From contig CALQAH020000003.1 of NCBI GenBank assembly GCA_943328505.2, forward strand, positions 27,600 to 91,599: DNA of 64,000 bases. Reading direction: 5' to 3'. Both the position numbers and the translations under genes were made by a program. Below the pieces are notes generated by a model. It worked only from the letters and a program-made list of their open reading frames with translations, did no database searches and had not been told where the DNA came from. Shown in pieces: positions 1 through 11,633 of the stretch (position 1 is the first letter of the stretch; each line of letters starts with the position of its first letter). This DNA is from Rhizobium sp. Q54 (GTDB taxonomy: Bacteria > Bacteroidota > Bacteroidia > Flavobacteriales > Flavobacteriaceae).

Positions 1-231
1 ATCGTTGGTGATATCAACCGTCGTAGAGGTCAAGTGAATGACATGGGAGACAGAGCTGGTGCTAAAACCATTAAAGCCGATGTGCCTTTATCAGAAATGT
101 TTGGTTATGTAACAACTTTAAGAACTTTATCTTCTGGTCGTGCAACATCAACAATGGAATTTTCACATTACGCTGAAACACCTGCAAACATTTCGGAAGC
201 AGTTATTAAAAAAGCAAAAGGAAACGCATAA
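1..231 (+). CDS. fusA: Elongation factor G, C-terminal fragment (5' truncated by window)
   Basis: Frame 1 reads [60 protein letters not shown] domain V; just upstream of rpsJ. Confidence 0.95.
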   Translation: MVGDINRRRGQVNDMGDRAGAKTIKADVPLSEMFGYVTTLRTLSSGRATSTMEFSHYAETPANISEAVIKKAKGNA

Positions 232-243
232 TTTTTATCAACT

Positions 244-549
244 ATGAGTCAAAAAATTAGAATAAAATTGAAATCTTACGATCACATGTTGGTAGACAAA
301 TCTGCTGAAAAGATTGTAAAAACTGTAAAAAGTACAGGAGCTGTTGTTACTGGTCCAATTCCATTACCAACACATAAAAAGATATTTACTGTATTGCGTT
401 CTCCACACGTTAATAAAAAAGCGAGAGAGCAATTTGAAGTAAGTTCGTATAAAAGATTGTTAGACATTTATTCTTCATCTTCAAAAACTATTGACGCTCT
501 AATGAAATTGGAGTTGCCAAGCGGTGTTGAAGTTGAAATTAAAGTATAA
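244..549 (+). CDS. rpsJ: 30S ribosomal protein S10
   Basis: [25 protein letters not shown]... Confidence 0.98.
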   Translation: MSQKIRIKLKSYDHMLVDKSAEKIVKTVKSTGAVVTGPIPLPTHKKIFTVLRSPHVNKKAREQFEVSSYKRLLDIYSSSSKTIDALMKLELPSGVEVEIKV

Positions 550-655
550 TACTTCTTTAAAAGTTTAAGATTTAAGTATTAGAAATTTGAAAATCTTTTT
601 AATACTTATTTCTTTATGAATAAAAAAAAATTTATTAATTAATAATTAGTTTAAT

Positions 656-1273
656 ATGTCTGGGTTAATAGGAAGAAAAATCGGCATGACTAGCATTTTC
701 GACGAGAACGGGAAAAATATTCCTTGTACGGTAATCGAAGCTGGACCTTGTGTCGTTACCCAAGTCAGAACCACAGCGGTCGACGGGTACGAAGCGTTGC
801 AACTTGGTTTCGATGACAAAACAGAAAAACACGCTACTAAAGCTGACTTAGGTCACTTTAAAAAAGCGGGAACTTCTGCTAAGAAAAAAGTCGTTGAATT
901 TCAAGAGTTTGCAAGCGAACAAAAATTAGGTGACGTTATTGACGTTTCTATTTTTCAAGAAGGAGAATTTGTAGATGTACAAGGTGTATCTAAAGGTAAA
1001 GGTTTCCAAGGAGTAGTGAAACGTCACGGTTTTGGTGGTGTTGGACAAGCAACTCACGGACAACACAACCGATTAAGAGCGCCAGGATCTGTAGGAGCTT
1101 CATCTTATCCATCACGTGTATTCAAAGGAATGCGTATGGCGGGAAGAATGGGAGGCGATAATGTAAAAGTTCAAAACCTTAGAGTTTTAAAAGTAGTAGC
1201 TGAAAAGAACCTACTTGTTATCAAAGGATGTGTTCCTGGATGTAACAACTCTTATGTAATCATTCACAAGTAA
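656..1273 (+). CDS. rplC: 50S ribosomal protein L3
   Basis: [20 protein letters not shown]...[18 protein letters not shown]. Confidence 0.98.
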   Translation: MSGLIGRKIGMTSIFDENGKNIPCTVIEAGPCVVTQVRTTAVDGYEALQLGFDDKTEKHATKADLGHFKKAGTSAKKKVVEFQEFASEQKLGDVIDVSIFQEGEFVDVQGVSKGKGFQGVVKRHGFGGVGQATHGQHNRLRAPGSVGASSYPSRVFKGMRMAGRMGGDNVKVQNLRVLKVVAEKNLLVIKGCVPGCNNSYVIIHK

Positions 1274-1902
1274 TGGAAGTAAAAGTTTTAGATAAAACCG
1301 GAAAAGATACTGGAAGAAAAGTTCAACTTTCTGATTCAGTATTCGCAATTGAGCCAAATAATCACGCAGTATATCTTGATGTTAAACAATATTTAGCAAA
1401 TCAAAGACAAGGAACGCACAAAGCAAAAGAAAGAGCTGAAGTAGCAGGAAGTACTCGTAAGATTAAAAAGCAAAAAGGAACAGGTACAGCTCGTGCTGGT
1501 AGTGCAAAAAACCCATTATTCAAAGGAGGAGGAACTGTTTTTGGTCCAAGACCAAGAAGTTATTCTTTCAAATTGAATAAAACGGTAAAGAGATTAGCAA
1601 GAAAATCTGCGTTCTCTATAAAAGCAAAAGAATCAAATATTGTAGTAGTTGAAGATTTTACATTTGATACACCAAACACTAAAAATTTCATCCATGTTTT
1701 GAAAGCTTTAGGATTGGAGAATAAAAAATCTTTATTTGTGTTGGGTGATTCAAATAAAAATGTATATTTGTCGTCACGTAATTTAAAGGCTTCTAGCGTA
1801 GTAAGTAACTCAGAATTAAGTACTTACGCTATTTTAAACGCAAATAACTTGGTGCTATTAGAGGGTTCGTTAGAAGGAATTGAAGAAAATTTAAGTAAAT
1901 AA
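1273..1902 (+). CDS. rplD: 50S ribosomal protein L4
   Basis: KKQKGTGTARAGSAKNPLFKGGGTVFGPRPRSYSF motif; overlaps rplC stop. Confidence 0.98.
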   Translation: MEVKVLDKTGKDTGRKVQLSDSVFAIEPNNHAVYLDVKQYLANQRQGTHKAKERAEVAGSTRKIKKQKGTGTARAGSAKNPLFKGGGTVFGPRPRSYSFKLNKTVKRLARKSAFSIKAKESNIVVVEDFTFDTPNTKNFIHVLKALGLENKKSLFVLGDSNKNVYLSSRNLKASSVVSNSELSTYAILNANNLVLLEGSLEGIEENLSK

Positions 1903-1908
1903 CAGACC

Positions 1909-2199
1909 ATGAGTATCATAATTAAACCTATCATAACTGAGAAAATCACTAAACAAAGTGAAGTTCTAAATCGTTTTGGTTTTGTTGTTGACAATAAAGC
2001 TAATAAGGTTCAAATAAGAAAAGCTGTTGAAGCTGCTTATGGAATAACTGTTGTTAGCGTTAACACGATGAATGTAAGACCGGATAGAACTACTAAATAT
2101 ACAAAAAGTGGTTTGATAAGCGGTAAAACAAATGCTTACAAAAAAGCAGTTGTTCAAGTAAAAGAAGGAGAAACAATAGATTTTTATAATAATATCTAA
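1909..2199 (+). CDS. rplW: 50S ribosomal protein L23
   Basis: MSIIIKPIITEKITKQSE... Confidence 0.97.
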   Translation: MSIIIKPIITEKITKQSEVLNRFGFVVDNKANKVQIRKAVEAAYGITVVSVNTMNVRPDRTTKYTKSGLISGKTNAYKKAVVQVKEGETIDFYNNI

Positions 2200-2205
2200 T
2201 AGAAA

Positions 2206-3030
2206 ATGTCAGTTAGAAAATTAAAACCTATTACCCCGGGTCAGCGTTTTAGAGTTGTGAATGGTTTTGACGCCATCACGACTGATAAGCCGGAGCGATC
2301 ATTGATTGCACCGATAAAAAACTCAGGCGGTAGAAATAGTCAAGGAAAAATGACCATGCGTTATACAGGCGGTGGTCACAAACAAAGGTATCGTATGATC
2401 GATTTCAAAAGAACTAAAGACGGAATTCCGGCTTCAGTGAAATCAATAGAATACGATCCAAATCGTACTGCGTTTATCGCTTTATTAGCGTATGCTGATG
2501 GAGAAAAAACGTATATTGTTGCTCAAAATGGATTGCAAGTTGGACAAACTGTTGTTTCAGGTTCAGAAGCATCTCCAGAAATTGGTAACACCTTACCATT
2601 AAGTAAAGTTCCGCTAGGAACTGTAATTTCTTGTATTGAGTTGCGTCCAGGTCAAGGAGCCGTTATTGCTCGTTCTGCTGGAACATTTGCTCAATTAATG
2701 GCAAGAGATGGTAAATATGCAACTATTAAAATGCCATCAGGTGAAACAAGATTAATCTTGCTAACTTGTTCGGCTACTATAGGAGCTGTATCAAATTCTG
2801 ATCATCAATTAATTGTATCTGGTAAAGCAGGTAGAACAAGATGGTTAGGTAGAAGACCAAGAACAAGACCAGTTGCAATGAACCCTGTCGATCACCCAAT
2901 GGGTGGTGGTGAAGGTCGTTCTTCAGGAGGTCATCCACGTTCTAGAAACGGAATACCTGCTAAAGGTTATAGAACCCGTTCTAAAAAGAACCCGAGTAAC
3001 AAGTATATCGTAGAACGTAGAAAGAAATAA
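2206..3030 (+). CDS. rplB: 50S ribosomal protein L2
   Basis: [37 protein letters not shown]-terminus. Confidence 0.98.
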   Translation: MSVRKLKPITPGQRFRVVNGFDAITTDKPERSLIAPIKNSGGRNSQGKMTMRYTGGGHKQRYRMIDFKRTKDGIPASVKSIEYDPNRTAFIALLAYADGEKTYIVAQNGLQVGQTVVSGSEASPEIGNTLPLSKVPLGTVISCIELRPGQGAVIARSAGTFAQLMARDGKYATIKMPSGETRLILLTCSATIGAVSNSDHQLIVSGKAGRTRWLGRRPRTRPVAMNPVDHPMGGGEGRSSGGHPRSRNGIPAKGYRTRSKKNPSNKYIVERRKK

Positions 3031-3036
3031 TAAGAT

Positions 3037-3315
3037 ATGGCACGTTCATTAAAAAAAGGACCTTTTGTACACTATAAATTAGATAAAAAAGTTCAAGAAA
3101 ATATTGAGAAAGGTAACAAAGGAGTTGTAAAGACATGGTCTAGAGCTTCAATGATTACTCCAGATTTTGTTGGTCAAACAATCGCAGTACACAATGGTCG
3201 TCAATTTGTTCCGGTTTATGTAACTGAGAACATGGTAGGTCACAAATTAGGAGAATTTTCGCCAACAAGATCGTTTAGAGGTCACGCTGGAGCAAAAAAC
3301 AAAGGTAAAAAATAA
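3037..3315 (+). CDS. rpsS: 30S ribosomal protein S19
   Basis: [18 protein letters not shown]...[16 protein letters not shown]. Confidence 0.98.
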   Translation: MARSLKKGPFVHYKLDKKVQENIEKGNKGVVKTWSRASMITPDFVGQTIAVHNGRQFVPVYVTENMVGHKLGEFSPTRSFRGHAGAKNKGKK

Positions 3316-3321
3316 GAAGCA

Positions 3322-3732
3322 ATGGGAGTTCGTAAAAGAGAAACAGCAGATGCAAGAAAAGAGGCCAATAAGTCTCTTGCCTTCGCAAAATTGAATAACT
3401 GCCCTACTTCACCTAGAAAAATGCGCTTAGTAGCGGACTTGGTAAGAGGTCAGAAAGTGGAAAGAGCACTAAATATTTTAAGATTTAGTTCTAAAGAAGC
3501 TTCTAGAAAATTAGAGAAATTGGTTTTATCTGTTATTGCCAACTGGCAAGCAAAAAACCCAGACGCTAATATGGAAGAAGCTCAACTATTTGTTAAAGAG
3601 ATCCGTGTAGATGGTGGAATGATGTTAAAAAGACTTCGTCCAGCTCCACAAGGAAGAGCACACAGAATAAGAAAACGTTCTAATCACGTTACAATCGTAT
3701 TAGGACAATTAGATAACACACAAGCAAATTAA
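3322..3732 (+). CDS. rplV: 50S ribosomal protein L22
   Basis: [26 protein letters not shown]; order. Confidence 0.98.
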   Translation: MGVRKRETADARKEANKSLAFAKLNNCPTSPRKMRLVADLVRGQKVERALNILRFSSKEASRKLEKLVLSVIANWQAKNPDANMEEAQLFVKEIRVDGGMMLKRLRPAPQGRAHRIRKRSNHVTIVLGQLDNTQAN

Positions 3733-3737
3733 TTAAG

Positions 3738-4499
3738 ATGGGACAAAAGACAAATCCAATAGGAAACAGACTTGGTATCATCAGAGGATGGGATTCAAAC
3801 TGGTATGGTGGAAATGATTATGGTGATAAAATCGCTGAAGATTATAAAATCAGAAAGTATATCCATGCTCGTTTATCAAAAGCTAGTGTATCAAAAGTAA
3901 TTATCGAGAGAACTTTGAAACTTGTAACCGTTACTATCACTACTGCTAGACCTGGTATTATTATCGGAAAAGGTGGCCAAGAGGTAGACAAGTTGAAAGA
4001 AGAACTTAAGAAAGTTACTGACAAAGAGGTTCAAATTAACATCTTTGAAATCAAAAGACCTGAATTAGATGCTTATCTAGTTGCGACTAGCATCTGTCGT
4101 CAAATTGAAAGTCGTATTTCTTACAGAAGAGCGATTAAAATGGCTATTGCTGCTGCAATTCGTATGAATGCAGAAGGAATTAAAGTTTTAATTTCTGGTC
4201 GTTTGAATGGCGCTGAAATGGCACGTTCAGAAGGTTTCAAAGAAGGTAGAGTTCCTCTATCAACTTTCAGAGCAGACATTGATTATGCACTTGCTGAAGC
4301 ACATACTACTTATGGTAGAATGGGTATCAAAGTGTGGATCATGAAAGGTGAAGTTTATGGAAAGAGAGATCTTTCTCCACTTGTAGGTATGGATAAAAAA
4401 CAATCCGGTACTGGTGGTGGTAAAGGTGGCGATTCTCCTAGAGGAGACAGAAAGCCTTTTAATAAAGATAGAAAACCAGACGCTCGTAAGAGAAAGTAA
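3738..4499 (+). CDS. rpsC: 30S ribosomal protein S3
   Basis: [27 protein letters not shown] motif GIIIGKGG. Confidence 0.98.
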   Translation: MGQKTNPIGNRLGIIRGWDSNWYGGNDYGDKIAEDYKIRKYIHARLSKASVSKVIIERTLKLVTVTITTARPGIIIGKGGQEVDKLKEELKKVTDKEVQINIFEIKRPELDAYLVATSICRQIESRISYRRAIKMAIAAAIRMNAEGIKVLISGRLNGAEMARSEGFKEGRVPLSTFRADIDYALAEAHTTYGRMGIKVWIMKGEVYGKRDLSPLVGMDKKQSGTGGGKGGDSPRGDRKPFNKDRKPDARKRK

Positions 4500-4519
4500 A
4501 ATTTTTAAACTAAAGAAAA

Positions 4520-4945
4520 ATGTTACAGCCTAAAAGAACAAAATACCGTAAGGTACAAAAAGGTAAAATGAAAGGAAATGCACAAAGAGGGCATGAACTT
4601 TCTAGTGGAATGTTTGGGATTAAGTCAGTTCATGAAGAAGGAATGTTTCTTACTTCTCGTCAAATAGAAGCGGCTCGTATTGCTGCTACTCGTTTTATGA
4701 AAAGAGAGGGGCAATTATGGATTAATATATTTCCAGATAAACCAATCACAAAGAAACCTCTTGAAGTACGTATGGGTAAAGGTAAAGGTGCAGTAGAATA
4801 CTGGGCTGCTATTGTGAAACCAGGAAGAATAATGTTTGAAGTTGGTGGAGTTCCTCTATCAGTGGCTAAAGAAGCTTTGCGTCTTGCTGCACAAAAACTT
4901 CCGGTTAAAACAAAATTTGTCGTTGCTAGAGATTTCGAAGCATAA
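4520..4945 (+). CDS. rplP: 50S ribosomal protein L16
   Basis: [24 protein letters not shown]. Confidence 0.98.
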   Translation: MLQPKRTKYRKVQKGKMKGNAQRGHELSSGMFGIKSVHEEGMFLTSRQIEAARIAATRFMKREGQLWINIFPDKPITKKPLEVRMGKGKGAVEYWAAIVKPGRIMFEVGGVPLSVAKEALRLAAQKLPVKTKFVVARDFEA

Positions 4946-4958
4946 TCTAATAAATATT

Positions 4959-5150
4959 ATGAAACAATCAGAAATTATAAATCTATCTGCAGTTGAATTA
5001 CAAGAAAAGCTAAGTCAACTTAAGAAAGCGTATAGCGACTTAAAGCAAGCTCACGCTATCTCACCAATTGCAAATCCACTTCAAATTAGAAGTGCTAGAA
5101 GAGCCGTTGCTAGAGTAGCAACTGAACTTACAAAAAGAGAGTTACAATAA
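4959..5150 (+). CDS. rpmC: 50S ribosomal protein L29
   Basis: MKQSEIINLSAVELQEKLSQLKKAYSDLK; the ORF-track start at 4836 lies inside rplP, true start is ATG 4959. Confidence 0.95.
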   Translation: MKQSEIINLSAVELQEKLSQLKKAYSDLKQAHAISPIANPLQIRSARRAVARVATELTKRELQ

Positions 5151-5167
5151 TTGTATTCTACTGAAAG

Positions 5168-5428
5168 ATGGAAGATAAAAGAAATTTAAGAAAAGAAAGA
5201 GTTGGTGTTGTAACTAGCGACAAAATGGATAAGTCTATTGTAGTTGCCGAAGTTAGAAAAGTAAAACACCCATTATACGGTAAGTTCGTGTTGAAAACTA
5301 AAAAGTATCACGCACACGACGAAAAAAATGACTGTAACGTTGGAGACACAGTAAGGATAAGTGAAACTCGTCCTTTGAGTAAAACCAAATGTTGGAGATT
5401 AGTTGAAATCTTAGAAAGAGCTAAATAA
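5168..5428 (+). CDS. rpsQ: 30S ribosomal protein S17
   Basis: [33 protein letters not shown]. Confidence 0.98.
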   Translation: MEDKRNLRKERVGVVTSDKMDKSIVVAEVRKVKHPLYGKFVLKTKKYHAHDEKNDCNVGDTVRISETRPLSKTKCWRLVEILERAK

Positions 5429-5430
5429 TT

Positions 5431-5799
5431 ATGGTACAACAAGAGTCAAGATTAAAAGTAGCAGATAACACAGGAGCTAAAGAAGTTTTAACTATCCGTG
5501 TTTTAGGAGGTACCAAAAGAAGGTATGCCTCTGTTGGTGACAAAATTGTAGTTTCTATTAAAGATACTGCTCCTAACGGAAGCGTTAAAAAAGGAGCTGT
5601 TTCAACTGCAGTTGTGGTACGTACCAAAAAAGAAGTGAGAAGAGCCGACGGTTCTTATATCCGTTTCGATGACAATGCATGTGTTCTTTTGAATGCTGAA
5701 GGAGAGATGAGAGGAACTCGTGTTTTTGGTCCAGTAGCAAGAGAACTTCGTGAAAAACAATTCATGAAGATTGTATCATTAGCACCAGAGGTGCTTTAA
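5431..5799 (+). CDS. rplN: 50S ribosomal protein L14
   Basis: [40 protein letters not shown]. Confidence 0.98.
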   Translation: MVQQESRLKVADNTGAKEVLTIRVLGGTKRRYASVGDKIVVSIKDTAPNGSVKKGAVSTAVVVRTKKEVRRADGSYIRFDDNACVLLNAEGEMRGTRVFGPVARELREKQFMKIVSLAPEVL

Positions 5800-5811
5800 T
5801 TAGTTAGTAAG

Positions 5812-6126
5812 ATGATAAAGCTAAAAATAAAATCAGGAGATATTGTAAGAGTTATTGCTGGAGACCATAAAGGCTCAGAAGGTAAAGTTCTTAAAGTAGA
5901 CCGTGAGAAAAATAAAGCGATTGTTGAAGGTGTAAACATGGTTTCAAAACATACGAAACCAAGTGCAAAAAGCCCTCAAGGAGGAATCGTTAAGAAAGAA
6001 GCTCCAATACAAATATCTAATATCTCTCTTATAGATCCAAAAACTAAGGAAACTACAAGAACAGGCGTTAGAGTAGAAGGAGATAAAAAAGTGAGATTTT
6101 CAAAAAAATCTAATCAAGTACTATAG
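5812..6126 (+). CDS. rplX: 50S ribosomal protein L24
   Basis: [47 protein letters not shown]. Confidence 0.97.
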   Translation: MIKLKIKSGDIVRVIAGDHKGSEGKVLKVDREKNKAIVEGVNMVSKHTKPSAKSPQGGIVKKEAPIQISNISLIDPKTKETTRTGVRVEGDKKVRFSKKSNQVL

Positions 6127-6128
6127 TG

Positions 6129-6680
6129 ATGGCTTATATACCTAGACTAAAAGATGAATATAAGAACAGAGTAATCTCTGCTCTAAAAGAAGAATTCGGA
6201 TACAAAAACGTAATGCAAGTTCCAAAATTGGAAAAAATCGTTTTGAGTAAAGGAGTTGGTGCAGCAGTATCTGATAAAAAATTAATCGACTATGCAGTTG
6301 AAGAATTAACAAAGATTACTGGACAAAAAGCCGTTTCTACTATTTCAAAGAAAGACGTTGCGTCATTCAAATTGAGAAAAGGAATGCCAATTGGTGCAAA
6401 AGTTACTTTGCGTGGAGAAAAAATGTATGAGTTTCTAGATAGATTAGTGACTTCATCATTGCCACGTGTTAGAGATTTCAGTGGAATTAAAGCTACTGGT
6501 TTTGACGGAAGAGGAAACTATAACCTTGGGGTTTTAGAACAAATCATTTTTCCAGAAATTGATATTGATAAAGTAAACAAAATTTCAGGGATGGATATCA
6601 CTTTTGTAACCTCTGCCAAAACAGATAAGGAAGCAAAGTCGTTATTAGCAGAATTGGGATTACCTTTTAAAAAGAATTAA
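6129..6680 (+). CDS. rplE: 50S ribosomal protein L5 (ATG at 6126 or 6129)
   Basis: [39 protein letters not shown]. Confidence 0.97.
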   Translation: MAYIPRLKDEYKNRVISALKEEFGYKNVMQVPKLEKIVLSKGVGAAVSDKKLIDYAVEELTKITGQKAVSTISKKDVASFKLRKGMPIGAKVTLRGEKMYEFLDRLVTSSLPRVRDFSGIKATGFDGRGNYNLGVLEQIIFPEIDIDKVNKISGMDITFVTSAKTDKEAKSLLAELGLPFKKN

Positions 6681-6683
6681 GAC

Positions 6684-6953
6684 ATGGCTAAAGAATCAAT
6701 GAAAGCCCGCGAGGTTAAGAGAGAAAAAACTGTAGCGAAATATGCCGACAAAAGAAAAGCTTTATTAAAAGCTGGAGATTATGAAGGCTTGCAAAAATTA
6801 CCTAAAAATGCTTCTCCTGTGCGTTTACACAATCGTTGTAAATTAACTGGAAGACCAAGAGGGTATATGCGTCAATTCGGTCTTTCACGTGTAACATTCC
6901 GTGAAATGGCTAACCAAGGATTGATACCAGGAGTTAAAAAAGCTTCTTGGTAA
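6684..6953 (+). CDS. rpsN: 30S ribosomal protein S14 (zinc-independent form)
   Basis: [15 protein letters not shown]...[42 protein letters not shown]. Confidence 0.98.
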   Translation: MAKESMKAREVKREKTVAKYADKRKALLKAGDYEGLQKLPKNASPVRLHNRCKLTGRPRGYMRQFGLSRVTFREMANQGLIPGVKKASW

Positions 6954-7028
6954 TTTAAAGAATTATAAATTGGTTAAAGGTTCATTTGATGAGTATCTCT
7001 TGAAAACCATAGCCGCAAATTAATACAC

Positions 7029-7427
7029 ATGTATACAGATCCAATTGCAGATTATTTAACAAGAGTTAGAAACGCCGTGGCTGCAAACCACAAAGTTGTC
7101 GAAATTCCTGCTTCTAATCTAAAAAAAGAAATTACCAAGATCTTATTTGATCAAGGGTATATCTTAAGTTACAAATTTGAAGACAACGCTGTTCAGGGTT
7201 CAATCAAAATTGCTTTGAAGTATGATAAAGATACTAAAGAGCCTGTAATAAAAGACATCCAAAGAATTAGTAAACCAGGTTTGCGTAAATATGCTGGTTC
7301 TTCAAAAATCCCAAGAATCCTTAACGGATTAGGAATTGCTATTGTTTCTACATCAAAAGGTTTGATGACTGGAAAACAAGCTAAGCAATTAAATGTTGGT
7401 GGAGAAGTAATCTGTTACGTATACTAA
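7029..7427 (+). CDS. rpsH: 30S ribosomal protein S8
   Basis: [17 protein letters not shown]. Confidence 0.98.
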   Translation: MYTDPIADYLTRVRNAVAANHKVVEIPASNLKKEITKILFDQGYILSYKFEDNAVQGSIKIALKYDKDTKEPVIKDIQRISKPGLRKYAGSSKIPRILNGLGIAIVSTSKGLMTGKQAKQLNVGGEVICYVY

Positions 7428-7446
7428 TTAATTAAAGTTAAGTAAG

Positions 7447-7989
7447 ATGTCAAGAATAGGTAAAAATCCCGTTGTAATCCCTGCTGGTGTAACTGTTGAA
7501 GTTGCAGATAGTATCATTACAGTTAAAGGAAAATTAGGTCAACTAACACAAGATTACGCTGATGTAACTGTAAAAGTTGAAGAAGGTCAAGTATTAGTAG
7601 AAAGACCAACTGATAGTAAAGATCACAGAGCAAAACATGGATTGTATAGATCATTAATCAATAATATGGTTATTGGTGTTTCTGAAGGTTTTACAAAAGA
7701 ATTAGAATTGGTGGGAGTTGGTTATAGAGCTTCAAATCAAGGACAAAAATTAGATTTAGCGCTTGGTTTTTCTCATAATATTGTTTTAGAAGTTGCTCAA
7801 GAAGTAATTCTAGAAACAATATCTGAAAAAGGAAAAAACCCAATTGTTAAACTAACATCATATGACAAACAACTTATTGGAATGATTGCTGCGAAAATCA
7901 GAAGCTTCCGTAAACCTGAGCCTTACAAAGGAAAAGGAGTTAAGTTTGTTGGTGAAGTATTAAGAAGAAAAGCAGGTAAATCAGCTTAA
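7447..7989 (+). CDS. rplF: 50S ribosomal protein L6
   Basis: [19 protein letters not shown]...[13 protein letters not shown]. Confidence 0.98.
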   Translation: MSRIGKNPVVIPAGVTVEVADSIITVKGKLGQLTQDYADVTVKVEEGQVLVERPTDSKDHRAKHGLYRSLINNMVIGVSEGFTKELELVGVGYRASNQGQKLDLALGFSHNIVLEVAQEVILETISEKGKNPIVKLTSYDKQLIGMIAAKIRSFRKPEPYKGKGVKFVGEVLRRKAGKSA

Positions 7990-8000
7990 AAAATAACATT

Positions 8001-8354
8001 ATGTCATTAACAAAAACTGAAAGAAGACAAAGAATTAGATTCAGAATCAGAAAAATTGTAAGCGGTACTGCTGCAAATCCAAGACTTTCTGTATTCAGAA
8101 GTAATAAAGAAATCTATGCACAGCTCATTGACGATGTGAATGGTGTTACTTTATTGGCAGCTTCATCTAAAGATAAAGGTGTAGATATTAAAGGTACTAA
8201 CGTAGAAATTGCAACAGCAGTTGGAAAACTAGTTGCAGAAAAAGCGTTAAAATCTGGAATTGAAACAGTAACCTTTGATAGAGGTGGTTATTTATATCAC
8301 GGCCGTATTAAATCATTAGCAGAAGGCGCAAGAGCAGCTGGACTTAAATTCTAA
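8001..8354 (+). CDS. rplR: 50S ribosomal protein L18
   Basis: [19 protein letters not shown]...[26 protein letters not shown]. Confidence 0.98.
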   Translation: MSLTKTERRQRIRFRIRKIVSGTAANPRLSVFRSNKEIYAQLIDDVNGVTLLAASSKDKGVDIKGTNVEIATAVGKLVAEKALKSGIETVTFDRGGYLYHGRIKSLAEGARAAGLKF

Positions 8355-8360
8355 TAAGAT

Positions 8361-8885
8361 ATGTATAATAAATACAAAAACGTAGAGTTAGTAAAACCTA
8401 GCGGTCTTGAATTAAAAGATCGTTTGGTAAGTGTAAATCGTGTAACTAAAGTTACAAAAGGAGGAAGAGCTTTCGGTTTTTCTGCCATTGTAGTGGTTGG
8501 TGATGAAAATGGTGTTGTTGGACACGGATTAGGAAAATCTAAAGATGTTTCTGAAGCTATTGCTAAAGCAGTAGAAGATGCAAAGAAAAATTTAGTAAAA
8601 ATTCCTTTGAGTGGTCAATCAGTACCTCACGAACAAAAAGGTAAATTTGGTGGAGCTAATGTATTTTTGATGCCTGCATCACATGGTACAGGAGTTATTG
8701 CTGGCGGTGCTGTTCGTTCAGTACTTGAATCAGTTGGAATCCATGATGTATTATCAAAATCTCAAGGATCATCAAACCCTCACAATGTGGTAAAAGCTAC
8801 ATTTGATGCATTATTACAAATGAGAAGTGCTCATACTGTTGCAAAACAGAGAGGTATTTCTTTAGAGAAAGTTTTTAAAGGTTAA
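8361..8885 (+). CDS. rpsE: 30S ribosomal protein S5
   Basis: [39 protein letters not shown]. Confidence 0.98.
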   Translation: MYNKYKNVELVKPSGLELKDRLVSVNRVTKVTKGGRAFGFSAIVVVGDENGVVGHGLGKSKDVSEAIAKAVEDAKKNLVKIPLSGQSVPHEQKGKFGGANVFLMPASHGTGVIAGGAVRSVLESVGIHDVLSKSQGSSNPHNVVKATFDALLQMRSAHTVAKQRGISLEKVFKG

Positions 8886-8897
8886 TTCAAGGAAATT

Positions 8898-9077
8898 ATG
8901 GCTAAATTATTAGTAAAACAAGTAAGAAGCAAAATCAACTGTCCACTTACACAAAAAAGAGGATTAGAAGCTTTAGGTCTTCGTAAAATGGGTCAAGTTG
9001 TAGAACATGATTCCAATCCAACTATCCTTGGAATGATAAATAAAGTAAAACACTTAGTTTCTGTTGAAACTAAATAA
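8898..9077 (+). CDS. rpmD: 50S ribosomal protein L30 (below ORF-track cutoff)
   Basis: ATG 8898, 59 aa: [59 protein letters not shown]. Confidence 0.96.
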   Translation: MAKLLVKQVRSKINCPLTQKRGLEALGLRKMGQVVEHDSNPTILGMINKVKHLVSVETK

Positions 9078-9089
9078 CAAATTATAGTT

Positions 9090-9542
9090 ATGAATTTAAG
9101 TAACTTACAGCCAGCTGAAGGTTCAACGCACAACCAAAACAAAAGGTTAGGTAGAGGAGAAGGTTCTGGTAAAGGTGGTACCTCTGCAAGAGGTCACAAA
9201 GGAGCAAAATCTCGTTCTGGTTATTCTAAAAAGATTGGTTTTGAAGGTGGTCAAATGCCATTGCAAAGACGTGTGCCTAAATTTGGTTTCACAAACGTCA
9301 ATCGTATCGATTATCAAGGGATTAATCTTGACACACTTCAAGGATTAGTAGATAATGGAATTGTAACCGATACTGTCGATTTTTCAGTAATTGTTTCCAA
9401 CCGTTTAGCTACTAAAAATGAAGTAGTGAAAATTTTAGGTAGAGGTGAACTAAAATCTAAATTAAAAGTAACCGCTCATAAATTTACTGCTACTGCAAAA
9501 GCTGCTATCGAAGCTGCTGGTGGAGAAGCTGTAATATTGTAA
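9090..9542 (+). CDS. rplO: 50S ribosomal protein L15
   Basis: KRLGRGEGSGKGGTSARGHKGAKSRSG. Confidence 0.98.
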   Translation: MNLSNLQPAEGSTHNQNKRLGRGEGSGKGGTSARGHKGAKSRSGYSKKIGFEGGQMPLQRRVPKFGFTNVNRIDYQGINLDTLQGLVDNGIVTDTVDFSVIVSNRLATKNEVVKILGRGELKSKLKVTAHKFTATAKAAIEAAGGEAVIL

Positions 9543-9553
9543 TTCAAATAAAA

Positions 9554-10897
9554 ATGAAGAAATTTTTTGAATCTTTAGTTAATGTTTGGAAAATAGAAGA
9601 ACTAAAAAATAGAATTCTAGTAACTCTAGGTCTTTTAGTAGTTTACAGATTTGGAGCGCATATTACGCTTCCAGGTATTGATGCAACACAATTAAACAGT
9701 TTAGCGGGTCAAACAAAAGATGGAATTGGTTCAATTCTAGATATGTTTACTGGTGGAGCGTTTTCTAAAGCATCCGTATTTGCGTTGGGTATTATGCCTT
9801 ATATCTCTGCTTCTATTGTGGTACAATTAATGGGAATAGCAATTCCTTATTTACAAAAACTGCAAAAAGATGGTGAAAGTGGTAGAAAGAAAATTAATCA
9901 AATTACACGTTGGTTAACAATCCTAATTACTTTAGTTCAAGGTCCAGGTTATATCTATAACTTATACAGAACTTTACCTGGTAACGCATTCCTTTTAGGC
10001 TTTGATTCTTTCTCATTCCTATTTTCTTCTGTATTAATTCTTACTACAGGAACAATATTCGCTATGTGGTTAGGAGAAAAAATAACTGATAAAGGAATTG
10101 GAAATGGTATTTCACTTTTAATTATGGTGGGTATTATTGCAAGATTACCCCAGGCATTACTTCAAGAATTTACTTCTAAAGTTACCAATAATAACGGTGG
10201 ACCAATGTTGTTGGTAATTGAAATCATTGTTTGGTTATTAGTAATTATTGCATGTATCCTATTAGTAATGGCAGTTAGAAAAATTCCAGTACAATACGCT
10301 CGTCGAACAACTACTGGAGATTTTGAAGAAGATATGATGGGAGGAAATAGACAATGGATTCCTTTAAAATTAAACGCAGCTGGTGTAATGCCAATCATTT
10401 TTGCTCAGGCGATTATGTTTATTCCTGCAGCAGTTGCTGGTCTGTCAAAATCTGATGCATCACAATCTATTGCTGGAGAGTTTAGTAATATGTTTGGTTT
10501 TTGGTACAATTTTGTTTTTGCAACTTTAATAATCGTATTTACATTCTTTTATACTGCTATTACAGTTCCAACAAATAAAATGTCGGATGATTTAAAAAGA
10601 AGCGGTGGATTTATCCCAGGTGTAAAACCAGGAATTGAAACAGCCGATTTTTTAGATAGAATAATGTCATTAATAACATTTCCAGGATCTTTATTCCTTG
10701 CATTACTAGCTGTGTTCCCAGCAATTGTAGTTAGCATGGATGTACAACAATCTTGGGCTATGTTTTATGGAGGTACTTCATTAATCATTATGGTTGGTGT
10801 TGCTATCGATACAATTCAACAGATAAATTCTTATCTATTGAATAAACATTATGATGGGTTGATGAAAAGTGGTAAAAATAGAAAAGCAGTAGCTTAA
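9554..10897 (+). CDS. secY: Preprotein translocase subunit SecY
   Basis: Ten-TM protein; ALGIMPYISASIVVQLM, GGFIPGVKPG. Confidence 0.98.
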   Translation: MKKFFESLVNVWKIEELKNRILVTLGLLVVYRFGAHITLPGIDATQLNSLAGQTKDGIGSILDMFTGGAFSKASVFALGIMPYISASIVVQLMGIAIPYLQKLQKDGESGRKKINQITRWLTILITLVQGPGYIYNLYRTLPGNAFLLGFDSFSFLFSSVLILTTGTIFAMWLGEKITDKGIGNGISLLIMVGIIARLPQALLQEFTSKVTNNNGGPMLLVIEIIVWLLVIIACILLVMAVRKIPVQYARRTTTGDFEEDMMGGNRQWIPLKLNAAGVMPIIFAQAIMFIPAAVAGLSKSDASQSIAGEFSNMFGFWYNFVFATLIIVFTFFYTAITVPTNKMSDDLKRSGGFIPGVKPGIETADFLDRIMSLITFPGSLFLALLAVFPAIVVSMDVQQSWAMFYGGTSLIIMVGVAIDTIQQINSYLLNKHYDGLMKSGKNRKAVA

Positions 10898-10903
10898 TTT
10901 TTT

Positions 10904-11119
10904 ATGGCAAAACAATCAGCAATAGAACAAGACGGATCCATAATTGAAGCATTATCAAATGCTATGTTTCGTGTTGAGTTAGAAAACGGACACATTGTAA
11001 TTGCACATATTTCTGGAAAAATGCGTATGCATTATATTAAATTATTACCTGGTGATAAAGTAAAACTAGAAATGAGCCCTTACGATTTGTCGAAAGCAAG
11101 AATTACCTATAGATATTAA
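10904..11119 (+). CDS. infA: Translation initiation factor IF-1
   Basis: [53 protein letters not shown]. Confidence 0.98.
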   Translation: MAKQSAIEQDGSIIEALSNAMFRVELENGHIVIAHISGKMRMHYIKLLPGDKVKLEMSPYDLSKARITYRY

Positions 11120-11131
11120 AGATATTCCAAA

Positions 11132-11248
11132 ATGAAAGTAAGAACATCAGTTAAAAAGAGAAGTGCCGAGTGCAAGATTGTACGAAGAAACGGCGTATTA
11201 TATGTGATCAACAAAAAGAATCCTAGATTTAAACAAAGACAAGGATAG
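11132..11248 (+). CDS. rpmJ: 50S ribosomal protein L36 (below ORF-track cutoff)
   Basis: 38 aa [38 protein letters not shown]. Confidence 0.97.
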   Translation: MKVRTSVKKRSAECKIVRRNGVLYVINKKNPRFKQRQG

Positions 11249-11250
11249 TT

Positions 11251-11625
11251 ATGGCAAGAATAGCAGGGGTCGATATCCCAAAAAACAAAAGAGGAGTTAT
11301 CGCTTTAACCTACATCTTCGGAGTGGGCAGAAGTAGAGCAATTGAGGTTTTAGAAAAATCCCAAGTAAGCCAAGATAAAAAAGTTCAAGATTGGAATGAT
11401 GATGAAATCGGAGCAATTCGTGAAGCAGTATCATACTATAAAATTGAAGGTGAACTTCGTTCTGAAGTATCTTTACACATCAAACGTTTGATGGATATTG
11501 GTTGCTACAGAGGAATTCGTCATAGATCGGGTCTTCCATTAAGAGGACAAAGAACTAAAAACAATTCTAGAACTAGAAAAGGTAAAAGAAAAACTGTTGC
11601 TAACAAGAAAAAAGCAACTAAATAA
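11251..11625 (+). CDS. rpsM: 30S ribosomal protein S13
   Basis: [30 protein letters not shown]. Confidence 0.98.
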   Translation: MARIAGVDIPKNKRGVIALTYIFGVGRSRAIEVLEKSQVSQDKKVQDWNDDEIGAIREAVSYYKIEGELRSEVSLHIKRLMDIGCYRGIRHRSGLPLRGQRTKNNSRTRKGKRKTVANKKKATK

Positions 11626-11633
11626 TAAGTAAT

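Noticed and set aside
282-2157. Minus-strand ORFs opposite rpsJ and rplW (and others across the ribosomal operon)
   Set aside because: Antisense to essential conserved genes with low-complexity translations; no family resemblance.
4836-4958. Upstream extension of the L29 ORF
   Set aside because: Lies out of frame inside rplP; true L29 start is ATG 4959.
9554-10904. Missing adk/map between secY and infA as a deletion
   Set aside because: Absence of these genes at this position appears ordinary for related genomes as far as I recall; no scar visible.
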